From Ligilactobacillus ceti DSM 22408 (GTDB taxonomy: Bacteria > Bacillota > Bacilli > Lactobacillales > Lactobacillaceae), in the NCBI RefSeq assembly GCF_000423245.1, contig NZ_AUHP01000015.1, positions 1 through 60,101 of the forward strand: DNA of 60,101 nt. Direction: 5' to 3'. The translations under genes and the position numbers were made by a program. The notes under the pieces were generated by a model that had not been told where the DNA came from, did no database searches, and saw only the letters and a list, made by a program, of their open reading frames with translations. This document shows, in pieces, positions 1 to 8,793 of this stretch. How positions within the stretch are numbered: the stretch's first letter is position 1; each line of letters starts with the position of its first letter.

Positions 1-115
1 GCTCAAAGTTTTATCGGTGGATGCAAGCATCCGGTGATAAAACTTTGCGCTCGACTTGCATGTATTAGGCACGCCGCCAGCGTTCGTCCTGAGCCAGGAT
101 CAAACTCTCAATTTG
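1..115 (-). rRNA. 16S ribosomal RNA, 5' end (partial)
   Basis: The first 115 bases hold the 5' end of a small-subunit rRNA gene read on the minus strand; the gene runs off the left edge. The universal 27F primer site is present in reverse complement at 89-108, which puts mature position 1 near base 115. The V1 region (bases 1-50) forms a long hairpin closed by the complementary halves AAAGTTTTATC and GATAAAACTTT, with a CACCGGATGC/GCATCCACCG core. That shape recalls enterococci and Ligilactobacillus but does not settle the genus. Confidence 0.97.
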
Positions 116-270
116 AATTTGTGACTCATTATTTTTTACTAGCGAATTGACTTCGCAAATGTTTGTTGCTCTTGTTTAAAACAAGAGACCCTACACATTT
201 GGTTTGTCGAAACTTTGTTCAGTTTTCAAAGATCTACTTTTTTAATTAATCGTTCTTGCGAAACGACTTA
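116..270 (-). other. 16S rRNA leader (spacer and processing region)
   Basis: This is the transcribed leader between the rrn promoters and the mature 16S 5' end. It holds an inverted repeat CTCTTGTTT/AAACAAGAG near 168-188, and the motif TTTGAAAACTGAACAAAG (minus strand, near 212-230), which commonly precedes 16S genes in Firmicutes. These elements probably take part in antitermination and in the leader-trailer pairing cut by RNase III. The trailer lies outside the window, so the pairing cannot be checked here. Confidence 0.6.
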
Positions 271-273
271 ATT

Positions 274-302
274 AGTATATCAATTATTTTTTATTAAGTC
301 AA
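274..302 (-). promoter_or_regulatory. rRNA operon promoter, proximal
   Basis: Read on the minus strand: -35 TTGACT at 297-302, a 17-bp spacer, and -10 TATACT at 274-279. This is the promoter closest to the 16S gene and the best of the three by match. Upstream sequence is very A+T rich, as expected for an UP-like element. Confidence 0.75.
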
Positions 303-370
303 GAACTTTTTAAATCTTTTTTGAAAAACATTTAAAAGTTATTAACTTGTTTAAGTAATCAACATTTAAT

Positions 371-398
371 ATTTTAACAAATATCTTAACAATGTCAA
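371..398 (-). promoter_or_regulatory. rRNA operon promoter, middle
   Basis: Minus strand: perfect -35 TTGACA at 393-398, a 16-bp spacer, and -10 TAAAAT at 371-376. It lies about 95 bp upstream of the proximal promoter. Tandem promoters are usual for Firmicute rrn operons. Confidence 0.6.
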
Positions 399-455
399 GC
401 ACTTTTTTCAATCATTTTAAGCAGTTTTTATAACCGCCGTTCAACGACAAAAACT

Positions 456-484
456 ATATTAACAACTTTTAAACTCTAGGTCAA
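456..484 (-). promoter_or_regulatory. rRNA operon promoter, distal
   Basis: Minus strand: -35 TTGACC at 479-484, a 17-bp spacer, and -10 TAATAT at 456-461. It begins only 25 bp beyond the stop codon of the phosphatase gene, so that gene may also read into the rRNA operon. Confidence 0.5.
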
Positions 485-508
485 CCCTTTTTAAACTATT
501 TTTTCAAT

Positions 509-1126
509 TTATTTCAAAAAACTTGTTTCATTCCATAAATCAGATGAAAAAGCTTGAAAATCAGGTGTACTTAATTTAGTAACACTAGTATTTGTCACCA
601 AACCTTCTTTTTGAATATCTTGAACATCAATTCCTAATAAAGATTTTACAACAAAGGTAATCACGACTGCATGAGCAACGATTAAAACATTTCCTTGTGG
701 ATGCCGCGCTTGAATTTCAGCTAATGCTTTTTGCGTCCGCTCAATAACTTGATAAAAACTTTCGCCACCAAAACAACTTGGATCATATAAATCTGGATGT
801 TGATAAAAATTCAACATTTGTTCATCATCTTGATAATTCTCAACCAACATTCCATCTCTTTCGCCAAATGCGATCTCGTGTAAATCATAAACTGTTTCTA
901 GCTTCACAGGATGTTTATTCTCTGCCAAAATATATTCAGCTGTAGTCACCGCTCTTTGTTGCGGACTAGAGTATGCAGCTTCAAAATTAACATCACTTAA
1001 AAACTCGCCCACTTTAGTTGCATCTTTTAAACTTTGAGGCAATAAAGGTGAATCTTCCATACCTTGAAATCTTTTCACCAAATTAAATTCCGTCTTACCA
1101 TGTCGTACAAAATAAAAAGTTGTCAT
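509..1126 (-). CDS. histidine phosphatase family protein
   Basis: A 205-residue cytoplasmic phosphatase of the histidine phosphatase (phosphoglycerate mutase-like) superfamily. The phospho-accepting RHG triad is at residues 8-10 in FVRHGKTEFN. A second catalytic histidine is in IVAHAVV near residue 150, and the proton-donor Glu is likely in the EIAFGERDG stretch. Length fits the small broad-specificity phosphatases (PhoE/GpmB/CobC-like) rather than true phosphoglycerate mutase, which is about 230-250 residues. The substrate cannot be read from sequence. The gene sits alone between serS and the rrn promoters, and the serS terminator separates it from serS. Confidence 0.85.
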   Translation of the reverse strand: MTTFYFVRHGKTEFNLVKRFQGMEDSPLLPQSLKDATKVGEFLSDVNFEAAYSSPQQRAVTTAEYILAENKHPVKLETVYDLHEIAFGERDGMLVENYQDDEQMLNFYQHPDLYDPSCFGGESFYQVIERTQKALAEIQARHPQGNVLIVAHAVVITFVVKSLLGIDVQDIQKEGLVTNTSVTKLSTPDFQAFSSDLWNETSFLK

Positions 1127-1170
1127 TTATTTCACTCTTTTCTTCTTATGCTAATAACATTATAAACACA

Positions 1171-1206
1171 AAAAAATATGACACTCAAGCAACGAGTGTC
1201 ATATTT
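1171..1206 (-). terminator. Rho-independent terminator of serS
   Basis: GACACTC (1180-1186) pairs with GAGTGTC (1194-1200) around a 7-base loop. The stem extends through AAATAT/ATATTT, and on the minus strand a run of U follows. It lies 14 bp after the serS stop codon. Confidence 0.85.
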
Positions 1207-1219
1207 CAATGATCATGAT

Positions 1220-2488
1220 TTATTTAATTACTTCTAAACCACCCATATATGGACGTAATGCTTCTGGAATTGTTACAGAACCATCTTCATTTTGATAGTT
1301 TTCTAAAATTGCAGCCACTGTCCGTCCTACAGCTAAACCTGAACCGTTTAATGTATGAACGTATTGTAATTTACCTTCTTCATCACGGTAACGAATTTGA
1401 GCACGACGACCTTGGAAATCTTCACAGTTAGAACAGCTAGAAATTTCACGATAAGTATCTTGTGCTGGCATCCAAACTTCTAAATCATATGTTTTAGCAG
1501 CACTGAATCCCATATCACCAGTACATAATGTAATTACATGGTATGGTAAACCAAGTTTTTCCATAATATTACCAGCATTTTCAGTCATTTTTTCTAATTC
1601 TTCGTATGAATCTTCTGGTTTTGTAAATTTAACCATTTCTACTTTATTAAATTGGTGCATCCGAATTAATCCACGAGTATCACGACCAGCACTACCTGCT
1701 TCAGAACGGAAACATGGTGTTAAACCTGTAAAGTAAATTGGTAATTCTTCACTTGGAATTACTTCACCACGATAATAGTTTGTCAATGGAACTTCAGCTG
1801 TAGGAATTAAAGTCATATCTTCACCATTTACTTGGTAAACATCTTCTTTAAATTTAGGGAATTGACCTGTACCATACATTGTTGCAGCATTTACGATATA
1901 AGGAGGAATCATTTCGATATAACCTTCTTTATCATGTTCATCTAACATAAAGTTATAAACTGCACGTTCTAATTTAGCACCTAAACCTTTATAATAAACG
2001 AAACGTGCACCAGAAACTTTTGCACCACGTTCAAAATCTAAAATACCTAAATCTTCACCAATTTCATAGTGAGCTTTTGGTTCAAATGCAAATTTCTTAG
2101 GTTCACCAACTGTACGAACTTCAACATTATAATCTTCATCTGGTCCGACTGGGATTTCAGGGTTTGGCAAGTTTGGCAAATGAGCAGCCATATCTTTCAC
2201 ACGTGCGTCAACTTCATTTAATTCTTCGTCTAACGCTTTAATTTTAGCCCCAACTTCACGCATCGCTGTAATTTGTTCTGTTGCATCTTCTTTATTACGT
2301 TTTGCTTGCGCAATTGCTTCAGACACTTCATTTCTTTCTTGTTTTAAAGTTTCTGTTTCAACTAATAATTCACGGCGACGTTCATCGGCTGTTAATAAAG
2401 CATCGATTTCTTCTGCTTTCACACCACGTAAACCAAGACGTTCTTTATATTCAGTTGGATTTTGACGAATACTTCTAATATCTAACAT
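1220..2488 (-). CDS. serS: serine--tRNA ligase
   Basis: Charges tRNA-Ser with serine in the cytoplasm. The 422-residue product has the normal bacterial SerRS length. Residues about 30-100 form the two-helix coiled-coil arm that grips the long variable arm of tRNA-Ser. The class II catalytic core follows, with motif 2 around [15 protein letters not shown] (near residue 262) and motif 3 around [16 protein letters not shown] (near residue 382). The start is ATG with an AGGAGG site just upstream. Expression is controlled by the T-box leader directly upstream, so transcription reads through when uncharged tRNA-Ser builds up. It is monocistronic, with its own terminator. Confidence 0.97.
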   Translation of the reverse strand: MLDIRSIRQNPTEYKERLGLRGVKAEEIDALLTADERRRELLVETETLKQERNEVSEAIAQAKRNKEDATEQITAMREVGAKIKALDEELNEVDARVKDMAAHLPNLPNPEIPVGPDEDYNVEVRTVGEPKKFAFEPKAHYEIGEDLGILDFERGAKVSGARFVYYKGLGAKLERAVYNFMLDEHDKEGYIEMIPPYIVNAATMYGTGQFPKFKEDVYQVNGEDMTLIPTAEVPLTNYYRGEVIPSEELPIYFTGLTPCFRSEAGSAGRDTRGLIRMHQFNKVEMVKFTKPEDSYEELEKMTENAGNIMEKLGLPYHVITLCTGDMGFSAAKTYDLEVWMPAQDTYREISSCSNCEDFQGRRAQIRYRDEEGKLQYVHTLNGSGLAVGRTVAAILENYQNEDGSVTIPEALRPYMGGLEVIK

Positions 2489-2519
2489 TATAATTCCTCC
2501 TAAAATTTATTTGATCAAA

Positions 2520-2735
2520 AAGAAAAAGCCTCTCCATCCCCAATTGGGACGAAAAGACTTTTTCGCGGTACCACCCAAGTTCAATTTGCATTGCACTTTG
2601 TCAAGATAACGGTTGCCCGAGTAGCATTACCTACTATCCGATAACGTTTACTGGAGTTTCAGCTCATGATTCTCACCAACCATCATGTCTCTGGAGTGCT
2701 TACTTATGGCAAACTTGGATTTTCGATCAATATTT
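2520..2735 (-). promoter_or_regulatory. T-box riboswitch of serS
   Basis: Minus-strand leader carrying the T-box core GGTGGTACCGCG (about 2564-2575). That sequence pairs with the NCCA end of uncharged tRNA in the antiterminator. A terminator stem (GTCTTTTCGTCCC/GGGGATGGAGAGGC, about 2527-2560) followed by U-rich sequence comes just before serS. Stem I lies at about 2640-2735 with the apical GGTGAGA element. The most likely specifier triplet is UCC (plus 2653-2655 in reverse), a serine codon followed by A. The specifier is inferred from position, not from a fold. Confidence 0.92.
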
Positions 2736-2741
2736 AATTTC

Positions 2742-2770
2742 ATAATAATATGATTTAACTGAAATAGCAA
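2742..2770 (-). promoter_or_regulatory. serS promoter
   Basis: Minus strand: -35 TTGCTA at 2765-2770, a 17-bp spacer, and -10 TATTAT at 2742-2747. This predicts a start near 2735, at the beginning of the T-box stem I. Confidence 0.55.
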
Positions 2771-2782
2771 GTAGAATAAAAT

Positions 2783-4318
2783 TTATTTACTGTCATCTTC
2801 TTGTTTAAAATCATCTGGTGTCACAGCTGTAATTTCACTAATTACATCTTCAGCCATTTTTTCTGTTGCTTGTTTTTTAGATGTAATATTTGGACGAGTT
2901 AAATCTACTTGTTCTAATGGAATTAATTTTGTTTTATGTTTAATTTTATAATAGAAGAACAAGATTAAGAATAATGGAATTGACATATATGTCACCATAA
3001 TTGCTTGCCAATCAAAATCAGCAAATGATTGTAAATCTTGACCTAAAATAACTAAAATACATAACACAAATGATAAGATTGGGCCAACAGGGAACCATTT
3101 TGCACGATAACGCAACTCATTTAAATCATGACCTTGCGCTTTAAATGCTCTTCGGAAACGATAATGTGACACTGCAATCCCTAACCAAGCAATAAAACCC
3201 GTCAAACCACTAGCACTAACTAAAAATGTATAAATATGTTCACCGAATACACTTGTTAAGAAAGTAAACAATCCAACTGCAGTTGTTCCTAATAAAGCGG
3301 GATAAGGAATCCCTCGTTGATTAATCTTCTTAAACACACGTGGAGCATCACCTGTTTTAGCTAAAGAGTATAACATCCGAGTTGAAGCATACATTCCGGA
3401 ATTCGCAGATGAAATAACTGATGTTAAAATAACTGCATTCATCACAGACGCTGCTGAAGCCAACCCTGCTCTTTTAAACACTAATGTAAAGGGACTAATC
3501 GCAATATCTTGTGCACCAGAACCTAATAAATAAGGACTTGTATAAGGAATAATACATGCAATCACGAAAATAGCTAAAATATAAAACAATAGAATACGCC
3601 AGAAAACTTGTTTAATCGCACGTGGAACACTTTCTTCAGGTGTTTCAGATTCACCGGCTGTAATCCCGATTAACTCTGTCCCTTGAAAAGAGAATCCCGC
3701 TACAACGAATACACCTAAAATTCCTGGAACACCGTTCACAAAAGGTGCATCTTTATAAACAAAATTTTCAAGATATGTAGCATGACCACCCATAATCCCA
3801 AAAATAGTTAAAAATCCAATGACTAAGAAAACAATAACTGTAATAACTTTAATTAATGATAACCAGTATTCTGTTTCACCAAAAGATTTTACTGATAAAG
3901 CATTGATTAAAAAGATTAATCCTAAAGCTACTGTACTCCAAATCCAACTAGGGATACTTGGAAACCAAAATTTCATTAACAAAGCTACTGTTGAAACATC
4001 CACCGCTAATGTAATCGCCCAATTAAACCAATAGTTCCATCCCATTGCATAACCAAACGCTGGATCAACAAAGCGTGTAGCATATGTTGAAAATGACCCT
4101 GTTACAGGTAGATAAGTTGCCATCTCACCTAAACTCGTCATTAAAAAATAAACCATTAAGCCAATCCCGACATAGGCTAACAAAGCCCCACCTGGACCTG
4201 CTTGCGTAATTGCCGAACCACTCGCAACAAATAGCCCAGTTCCGATACTACCACCTAAGGCAATCATCGATAAGTGCCGCGTTTTTAGCGACCTTTTAAT
4301 CTCATTATTATTTTCCAA
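2783..4318 (-). CDS. lysP: amino acid permease, LysP-like (APC family)
   Basis: A 511-residue proton-coupled amino acid importer with about 12 membrane helices. The N-terminal stretch HLSMIALGGSIGTGLFVASG is the signature of the amino acid-polyamine-organocation family. Overall length, GEMATYLPVTGSF and the C-terminal tail are closest to the lysine permease LysP, though other basic or aromatic amino acids are possible. Translation appears to start at TTG: GAGGAGG lies 7 bases before TTG-GAA-AAT and no ATG is suitably placed. It is transcribed alone from an extended -10 promoter. I see no lysine riboswitch or T-box in the 170 bp upstream, so substrate control is not visible. Confidence 0.85.
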   Translation of the reverse strand: MENNNEIKRSLKTRHLSMIALGGSIGTGLFVASGSAITQAGPGGALLAYVGIGLMVYFLMTSLGEMATYLPVTGSFSTYATRFVDPAFGYAMGWNYWFNWAITLAVDVSTVALLMKFWFPSIPSWIWSTVALGLIFLINALSVKSFGETEYWLSLIKVITVIVFLVIGFLTIFGIMGGHATYLENFVYKDAPFVNGVPGILGVFVVAGFSFQGTELIGITAGESETPEESVPRAIKQVFWRILLFYILAIFVIACIIPYTSPYLLGSGAQDIAISPFTLVFKRAGLASAASVMNAVILTSVISSANSGMYASTRMLYSLAKTGDAPRVFKKINQRGIPYPALLGTTAVGLFTFLTSVFGEHIYTFLVSASGLTGFIAWLGIAVSHYRFRRAFKAQGHDLNELRYRAKWFPVGPILSFVLCILVILGQDLQSFADFDWQAIMVTYMSIPLFLILFFYYKIKHKTKLIPLEQVDLTRPNITSKKQATEKMAEDVISEITAVTPDDFKQEDDSK

Positions 4319-4411
4319 CCTTATTCCTCCTCAAATCTGATCAGTTGAAATTTTATCTGTATATATAAAAAAAGCAATTTAACCAACCTTAGTCGGCTAA
4401 CTTGTTGTTCC

Positions 4412-4420
4412 ATTATAACA
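4412..4420 (-). promoter_or_regulatory. extended -10 promoter of the permease gene
   Basis: Minus strand TGTTATAAT, an extended -10 (TG-N-TATAAT), with no good -35 at 16-18 bp. The leader that follows contains TTAG-TCGG-CTAA (4-bp inverted arms, 4391-4400 region), which may be a weak operator. Confidence 0.5.
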
Positions 4421-4471
4421 AATAACCTTTAAAATAAAAGCTATTTACTGTTATTTTGCTTGTATTTGCAA

Positions 4472-4505
4472 CAAAAAAGCAAATCCGACTATTCAGATTT
4501 GCTTT
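4472..4505 (-). terminator. terminator overlapping the end of the Rrf2 gene
   Basis: AAAGCAAATC (4476-4485) pairs with GATTTGCTTT (4496-4505), with a U run on the minus strand. The stem includes the last codons of the regulator gene, an economical arrangement. Confidence 0.75.
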
Positions 4506-5025
4506 CATTGTGTAAATTCGTTTTTAAATTTTCGATAAATGACTTTTCTTTAACCGGCTCAACTTGATTCCAATCAATTGGTGTAATTTGTTTAACTTGG
4601 AATATATCACACAATAACTGTTCTAAAGTTACTTGTGCCAAAGAATTTTCCCATTGGCGATCAGCATCAGCAAATGCTTGTTCCATTAATAAAACACCAT
4701 CTTGTGAATAAGGTTGAAATTCTTGGAAAACTTGTTCAATAAACCCAAACCCGGGATATGTTTTAACTTTCCCAGCTGTCGCATGAACAACATCTAACAA
4801 AGTTATTTCCGAAGGTGCATGCGCCAATTGAAATCCACCACGCAATCCAGCTGTCGAAGTAATTAAATCAGCTACAACTAATTTTCGCATAATTTTATGC
4901 AAATAAGTGTGCGATCCTTTAATTCTTTGATGAATAACTCGTGATGATAAAGGTATATCACGGCGTTGTGTTGTTAATAAAACCATAATACACGCCGCTT
5001 GTTCAAAACCTTTTGTTAATTGCAT
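4489..5025 (-). CDS. Rrf2 family transcriptional regulator
   Basis: A 178-residue DNA-binding protein with an N-terminal winged helix. Residues about 1-80 include the recognition region (SHTYLHKIMRKLVVADLI) and the family turn STAGLRGGFQLAHAPSEITLLDVV. The three-cysteine iron-sulphur cluster site of IscR/NsrR is absent; only two scattered cysteines are present, so it is more like the YwnA/Rrf2 proteins that sense by other means. I choose the ATG at 5025 because AAGGGGGTG lies upstream at good spacing; a GTG nine bases earlier overlaps the ribosome site. It may regulate itself and the acetyltransferase just upstream on the same strand (24 bp apart). Confidence 0.8.
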   Translation of the reverse strand: MQLTKGFEQAACIMVLLTTQRRDIPLSSRVIHQRIKGSHTYLHKIMRKLVVADLITSTAGLRGGFQLAHAPSEITLLDVVHATAGKVKTYPGFGFIEQVFQEFQPYSQDGVLLMEQAFADADRQWENSLAQVTLEQLLCDIFQVKQITPIDWNQVEPVKEKSFIENLKTNLHNESKSE

Positions 5026-5049
5026 ACCCTTCACCCCCTTTGACCAAAA

Positions 5050-5565
5050 TTAATTTAAATTTTTACGATAAACGATTGGATAGGCGTTTTCTAATTGTAA
5101 AACACTTGGTAAATGTAAAACTGTTTCCGCGTGAAAATCATTTTTCACTAAAATCTGTTGTGAAGCTATATTATCACTGGCTACAACAGCAAAGACAGAT
5201 TGATATTCTTGCTGTTTTAATCGAGCTAAAATGAGTTGAATAAGCTGTGTTCCATAGCCATATCCCCAAAATTCTTGATTTAAAGCATAACCTAGTTCAC
5301 ATTGTTTATCAGTTTCATCCCTTGAATCCATCGGATAAATCGTTAAATGGCCAATTACTTGTTGAGTCTTTCGCAACACTACCGCATAACTACCTTCTTG
5401 TTGTAACTGTCTTAAAAAAGCTTGCGCACTTAATTTATCAGTAACAACCGGAAAATTAGCTCCTTGAGCAACTGCTGTTTGACTTGTATAAGCAAACACA
5501 TCCGCTAAATCATCAGCCAAAAAAGCTCGCAAAATTAATTGCTTATTTTCTAACAAGTAATGCAC
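5050..5565 (-). CDS. GNAT family N-acetyltransferase (RimJ/RimL type)
   Basis: A 171-residue acetyl-CoA-dependent transferase. The N-terminus LLENKQLILRAFLADDLADV is the usual opening of the RimJ/RimL branch. The acetyl-CoA pyrophosphate loop is the degenerate EFWGYGYGTQLI near residue 95, and VVASDNIASQQILVKNDF is the conserved final part of the fold. The substrate (protein N-terminus, antibiotic or small amine) cannot be told. It is probably cotranscribed with the Rrf2 gene. Confidence 0.85.
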   Translation of the reverse strand: MHYLLENKQLILRAFLADDLADVFAYTSQTAVAQGANFPVVTDKLSAQAFLRQLQQEGSYAVVLRKTQQVIGHLTIYPMDSRDETDKQCELGYALNQEFWGYGYGTQLIQLILARLKQQEYQSVFAVVASDNIASQQILVKNDFHAETVLHLPSVLQLENAYPIVYRKNLN

Positions 5566-5614
5566 CTACCTTCTTATTATAACGACTTTAAAAACTGAAA
5601 ACTATCAACGTTTT

Positions 5615-6466
5615 TTACTTTCCGTTGTATTTATCTAACATTCTTGCTCGTTGTGTTTTAAATGTATAACGATCATTAGTTACTTTTTGTGGTGCCATAC
5701 AAATCAATAAGACAACTAATTCTCCGAAAAATGGCATTAATAAGATTAAAATTACTAATAATCCACTCCGCTCTAAGTCATGTAATCTTCGCACCATAGC
5801 TGTCATTCTTACTAAAGAAACGAAAGGATATAAAATCCATAAACTAAAATTCCAAAAATACATAAACCATGCAGGTGGTGGTGCTGCATTCCATTTTAAA
5901 GTGGCGTTTAAGATTGAACCTTTCATTACTAAACCACCATCAAAATGAACTAATAAATAACCCATCAAGCAAGCGTATAGTAATATTAAAAGTAACAAAC
6001 CTAAATTCCCCCACCAAAAATCAGCCCGACCCATTCTTTTATCCATAATAAATGTATCTTTCAAAAGTAATTTAGTCGAAGTAATTAAACCTGGTTTTTT
6101 TGATTCATTTTTAGGTAATTTTTTAACAAGTAAACCTTGATCAGCTAATTTTTTATTTAACATAGCATCATCCGCTAATTTAGATAAATCAGCTAAACTT
6201 TGAATAATAATTTCTTCTTGTTTCTTTTGAGCATCATCAACCATGTCTTGTTCAACTTCTTTTTCTGGTTGTGTTTTACGCACAAAAATAGCTTGATCTT
6301 GACCACAATAAGGACAAAAATTAGCATTAACTGGTATTTCTTGCTGACATTTCTTACAATTTTTCTTTTCATTCTCTACATCAAATCGTTCTTGATGAGC
6401 TCCACAGTGGTGACAATTCATTTCATCAGTAGCGATATGACGGCCACAATATTGACATGTTATCAT
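5615..6466 (-). CDS. double zinc-ribbon DUF805 membrane protein
   Basis: A 283-residue membrane protein of unknown function. Residues 4-22 (CQYCGRHIATDEMNCHHCG) and about 37-56 (CKKCQQEI then CPYCGQ) are two four-cysteine zinc ribbons. A charged linker follows (about 60-130), then a DUF805 domain with four hydrophobic segments and the family motif MVRRLHDLERSG near residue 225. Zinc ribbons fused to DUF805 recur in lactic acid bacteria. A role in envelope stress or membrane organisation is only a guess. The ribosome site is weak (AAAGGGG lies about 15 bases from the ATG). Confidence 0.8.
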   Translation of the reverse strand: MITCQYCGRHIATDEMNCHHCGAHQERFDVENEKKNCKKCQQEIPVNANFCPYCGQDQAIFVRKTQPEKEVEQDMVDDAQKKQEEIIIQSLADLSKLADDAMLNKKLADQGLLVKKLPKNESKKPGLITSTKLLLKDTFIMDKRMGRADFWWGNLGLLLLILLYACLMGYLLVHFDGGLVMKGSILNATLKWNAAPPPAWFMYFWNFSLWILYPFVSLVRMTAMVRRLHDLERSGLLVILILLMPFFGELVVLLICMAPQKVTNDRYTFKTQRARMLDKYNGK

Positions 6467-6521
6467 TTTTTATATTTATTCCCCTTTTTATAATTCAACT
6501 ATTACATTCATTATATACTAT

Positions 6522-6550
6522 TTTACCGGCTTTTTTTAATATGTTATGAT
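6522..6550 (+). promoter_or_regulatory. promoter of the TauE/DUF1634 operon
   Basis: TTTACC at 6522-6527, a 17-bp spacer, and TATGAT at 6545-6550 within TGTTATGAT, so an extended -10. Transcription would begin near 6557, about 45 bp before the ATG. Confidence 0.5.
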
Positions 6551-6600
6551 TACACCATCAGTGAGTTATGCACAATCTATTTTTCAAGGAGGTCTTTTTA

Positions 6601-7448
6601 TGGCCGTAAACTTCACTTTGCTTATGTTTGGTGTCGGTCTTTTCGCAGGCACTTTAGGTGCTATCTTAGGTATTGGTGGCGGAATGATTATCACACCTAT
6701 TATAACTTTATCGTTAGGTCTTGATATTAAATATGCCATTGGTGCTAGTATCATCGCTGTTATTGCAACTAGCTCTGGTGCAACTATCGCTTTTTTAAAA
6801 GATGATGTCTTAAATTTACGTGTTGCTATGTTTTTAGAAATCGCCACTACTATTGGTGCCGTAATCGGAGCGATCTTAACTGGTTTAATCAGCACGCGCT
6901 TTTTATATTTTTTATTTGGGAGCTTATTAATTTTTTCCAGTTATAACATGTATCGTAAACTCCGTAAAAATGACGAAGTTTATCACAGTAGCACCCCTGA
7001 TAAATTAGCAACTAAATTCAAGCTAAATGGTTCTTATTATGATAAAAACTTAAAAAAACAAGTTGATTATCAAGTAAAACACATCCCTGCCGGCTTATCA
7101 ATTATGTTCGGTGCTGGTTTAGCTTCAGGAATGCTAGGGATTGGCTCTGGCGCTTTTAAAGTGATGGCGATGGATAATGCCATGCATATCCCTCTTAAAC
7201 CATCTACTGCCACAAGTAATTTAATGATGGGTGTAACCGCAGCAGCAAGTGCTACCGTATACTTTTTCAACGGATCAGTCCGACCTGATATTGCTGTTCC
7301 TTTAGCTTTAGGTATTCTCGTTGGAGCACCCATTGGCAGTCGAATTATGCAACATTTACCCGCTAAAACAATTCGTTTAATTTTCATTCCACTATTACTA
7401 TTTTTAGGTTTGAAAATGGCTTTAAAATCTTTCGGGGTGGTGTTTTAA
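6601..7448 (+). CDS. sulfite exporter TauE/SafE family permease
   Basis: A 282-residue membrane protein with about eight helices in two repeated halves. Each half carries the family glycine-rich motif: GAILGIGGGMIITPIIT near the start, and GMLGIGSGAFKVMAMD in the second half. Family members move small organic or sulfur anions out of, or sometimes into, the cell. I start at 6601 because AAGGAGG (6586-6592) is eight bases before this ATG; the frame is open 55 bases further left, but that extension lacks a ribosome site. It is directly followed by the DUF1634 gene with no gap. This pair is a recurrent two-gene unit and suggests a complex. Confidence 0.88.
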
Positions 7449-7829
7449 ATGAATCAACAAAAACAAAATCAACAACTAGACAAGGAAATGCATGATGTCG
7501 AAATTGTCATTGGTCAAATCATGCGCGTAGGTGTCATTATCGCCGCAACATTTATGATTATCGGTTTTATCATTTTATTAATTACTCACACGGGTGGCTA
7601 TCCTGGCAATCATTTCCCAACTACTTTAAAAGCTATTTTCACTGGACTCTTCCATGGTAAAGCATACGCCTTTATGATGTTTGGAATTTTTTGTTTAATC
7701 TTAACACCTGTTTTACGTGTCATTATTTCAATTTATGCCTTTCTCAAAGAGAAAGATTATTTATACGTTGGTATTACCACTTTAGTTTTAGTGATTTTAA
7801 TTATAAGTTTCATTTTAGGTCATCGTTAA
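7449..7829 (+). CDS. DUF1634 domain membrane protein
   Basis: A 126-residue protein with three membrane helices and a short charged N-terminus. It starts one base after the TauE-family stop, with the ribosome site GGGGTGG inside the end of that gene, so the two are translationally coupled. DUF1634 proteins almost always accompany a TauE-type permease and are taken as its accessory subunit. The biochemical role is unknown. Confidence 0.82.
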   Translation: MNQQKQNQQLDKEMHDVEIVIGQIMRVGVIIAATFMIIGFIILLITHTGGYPGNHFPTTLKAIFTGLFHGKAYAFMMFGIFCLILTPVLRVIISIYAFLKEKDYLYVGITTLVLVILIISFILGHR

Positions 7830-7837
7830 ATAACAAG

Positions 7838-7877
7838 CAAAAAAAGCAGTCATTTATACAAAATGACTGCTTTTTTA
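7838..7877. terminator. bidirectional terminator
   Basis: AAAAAAGCAGTCATTT pairs with AAATGACTGCTTTTTT. Poly-A and poly-T flanks allow it to end the TauE/DUF1634 transcript (+) and the mscL transcript (-). Confidence 0.9.
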
Positions 7878-7881
7878 GTCT

Positions 7882-8259
7882 TTATTGACGTTCTTCTTTC
7901 AATAATTCAACAATTTCTTTTAAATAAAGTTCTTCAGGTGTTGCTTTGGGTTCAGCAGGTTTAGGTGCTGGTTTTGGCATTAATTTATTAAGGCCTTTCA
8001 TCATTAAAAAGACAATAAATGAAATAATTAAAAAGTTAATAACTGCATTTAAAAATAAACCATATTTAAATGTTGCTCCACCAACTTTAAAAACTAAACT
8101 TGATAAATCAATTTTACCAATAAAAATACCTAATAATGGATTAATTAAATTATTAACCAATGAATTAACAATACTTGTAAACGCAGCCCCAATAATAACC
8201 CCAACTGCTAAGTCCATCACATTCCCACGGGAAATAAATTCTTTAAATTCTTTAAACAT
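7882..8259 (-). CDS. mscL: large-conductance mechanosensitive channel
   Basis: A 125-residue pore protein that opens under membrane tension to release solutes during osmotic downshock. Family features in order are the N-terminal amphipathic helix (MFKEFKEFISRGN), the glycine/alanine-rich TM1 pore helix (DLAVGVIIGAAFTSIVNSLV), a periplasmic-type loop, TM2 (AVINFLIISFIVFLMMKG), and a charged C-terminal helix. The length is typical. It lies last in a possible thrE-mscL run, 79 bp after the downstream thrE half, and shares its terminator with the convergent operon. Confidence 0.96.
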   Translation of the reverse strand: MFKEFKEFISRGNVMDLAVGVIIGAAFTSIVNSLVNNLINPLLGIFIGKIDLSSLVFKVGGATFKYGLFLNAVINFLIISFIVFLMMKGLNKLMPKPAPKPAEPKATPEELYLKEIVELLKEERQ

Positions 8260-8338
8260 ATACTATCTCCTTTTATTGATCTTAAGCACTAATTGTATCA
8301 AGATGATTTCAAAATAGCGAACTTAACACTTTACGCCC

Positions 8339-8779
8339 TTAATTTCGATACCGATATTTCAAATACACTTGTGATACTAACTCCGCTAAGAAAAAGCCCA
8401 TCGCAATAGACCCTGCAATTAAAGTAACTTGCACTAGATATGAAATAGCTAAATCATGATTACCTAAAGCAAAATTACGCACCGCTTGATAGGCTTGGCC
8501 CCCTGGTACAAGTGGAACTAAACTAGGAATATTGAAAAGAATCATCGGCATTTTATGCCAATGAGCTGCCACAATCGCAAATAACCCAATCGCAAACGCT
8601 GAACTTAAATTAGCTAACATTGCTCCATATGTAAAATGTTTCACGGTTAAAAATACAATCCACCCTAAAACTCCTACAATCCCACAAGCATTCAAAGCTC
8701 TTTTTGGTACGTTAATAATAATCCCAAAACCAATTGTCGCTAAATAACTAAAAACAATATTAATGACCCAAAATTTCAT
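8339..8779 (-). CDS. threonine/serine exporter, C-terminal half (DUF3815/ThrE_2)
   Basis: A 146-residue membrane protein with about four or five helices. The stretch NIPSLVPLVPGGQAYQAVRN is the conserved motif of the second ThrE module. Together with the preceding gene it forms a split version of the single-chain ThrE exporter of Corynebacterium. It probably exports threonine or serine, though in Lactobacillales the substrate is seldom tested. It starts 14 bp after its partner on the same transcript. Confidence 0.85.
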   Translation of the reverse strand: MKFWVINIVFSYLATIGFGIIINVPKRALNACGIVGVLGWIVFLTVKHFTYGAMLANLSSAFAIGLFAIVAAHWHKMPMILFNIPSLVPLVPGGQAYQAVRNFALGNHDLAISYLVQVTLIAGSIAMGFFLAELVSQVYLKYRYRN

Positions 8780-8793
8780 CTCTTTTCTCCTTA

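Noticed and set aside
1249-2478. Plus-strand frames opposite serS and similar frames opposite mscL, ychF, copA and mnmE
   Set aside because: They mirror conserved genes on the other strand, lack ribosome sites, and have compositions typical of antisense shadows.
4319-4488. T-box or lysine riboswitch for the permease gene
   Set aside because: The 170-bp gap has no GGTGGTACCGCG core, no lysine aptamer pattern and no terminator before the start.
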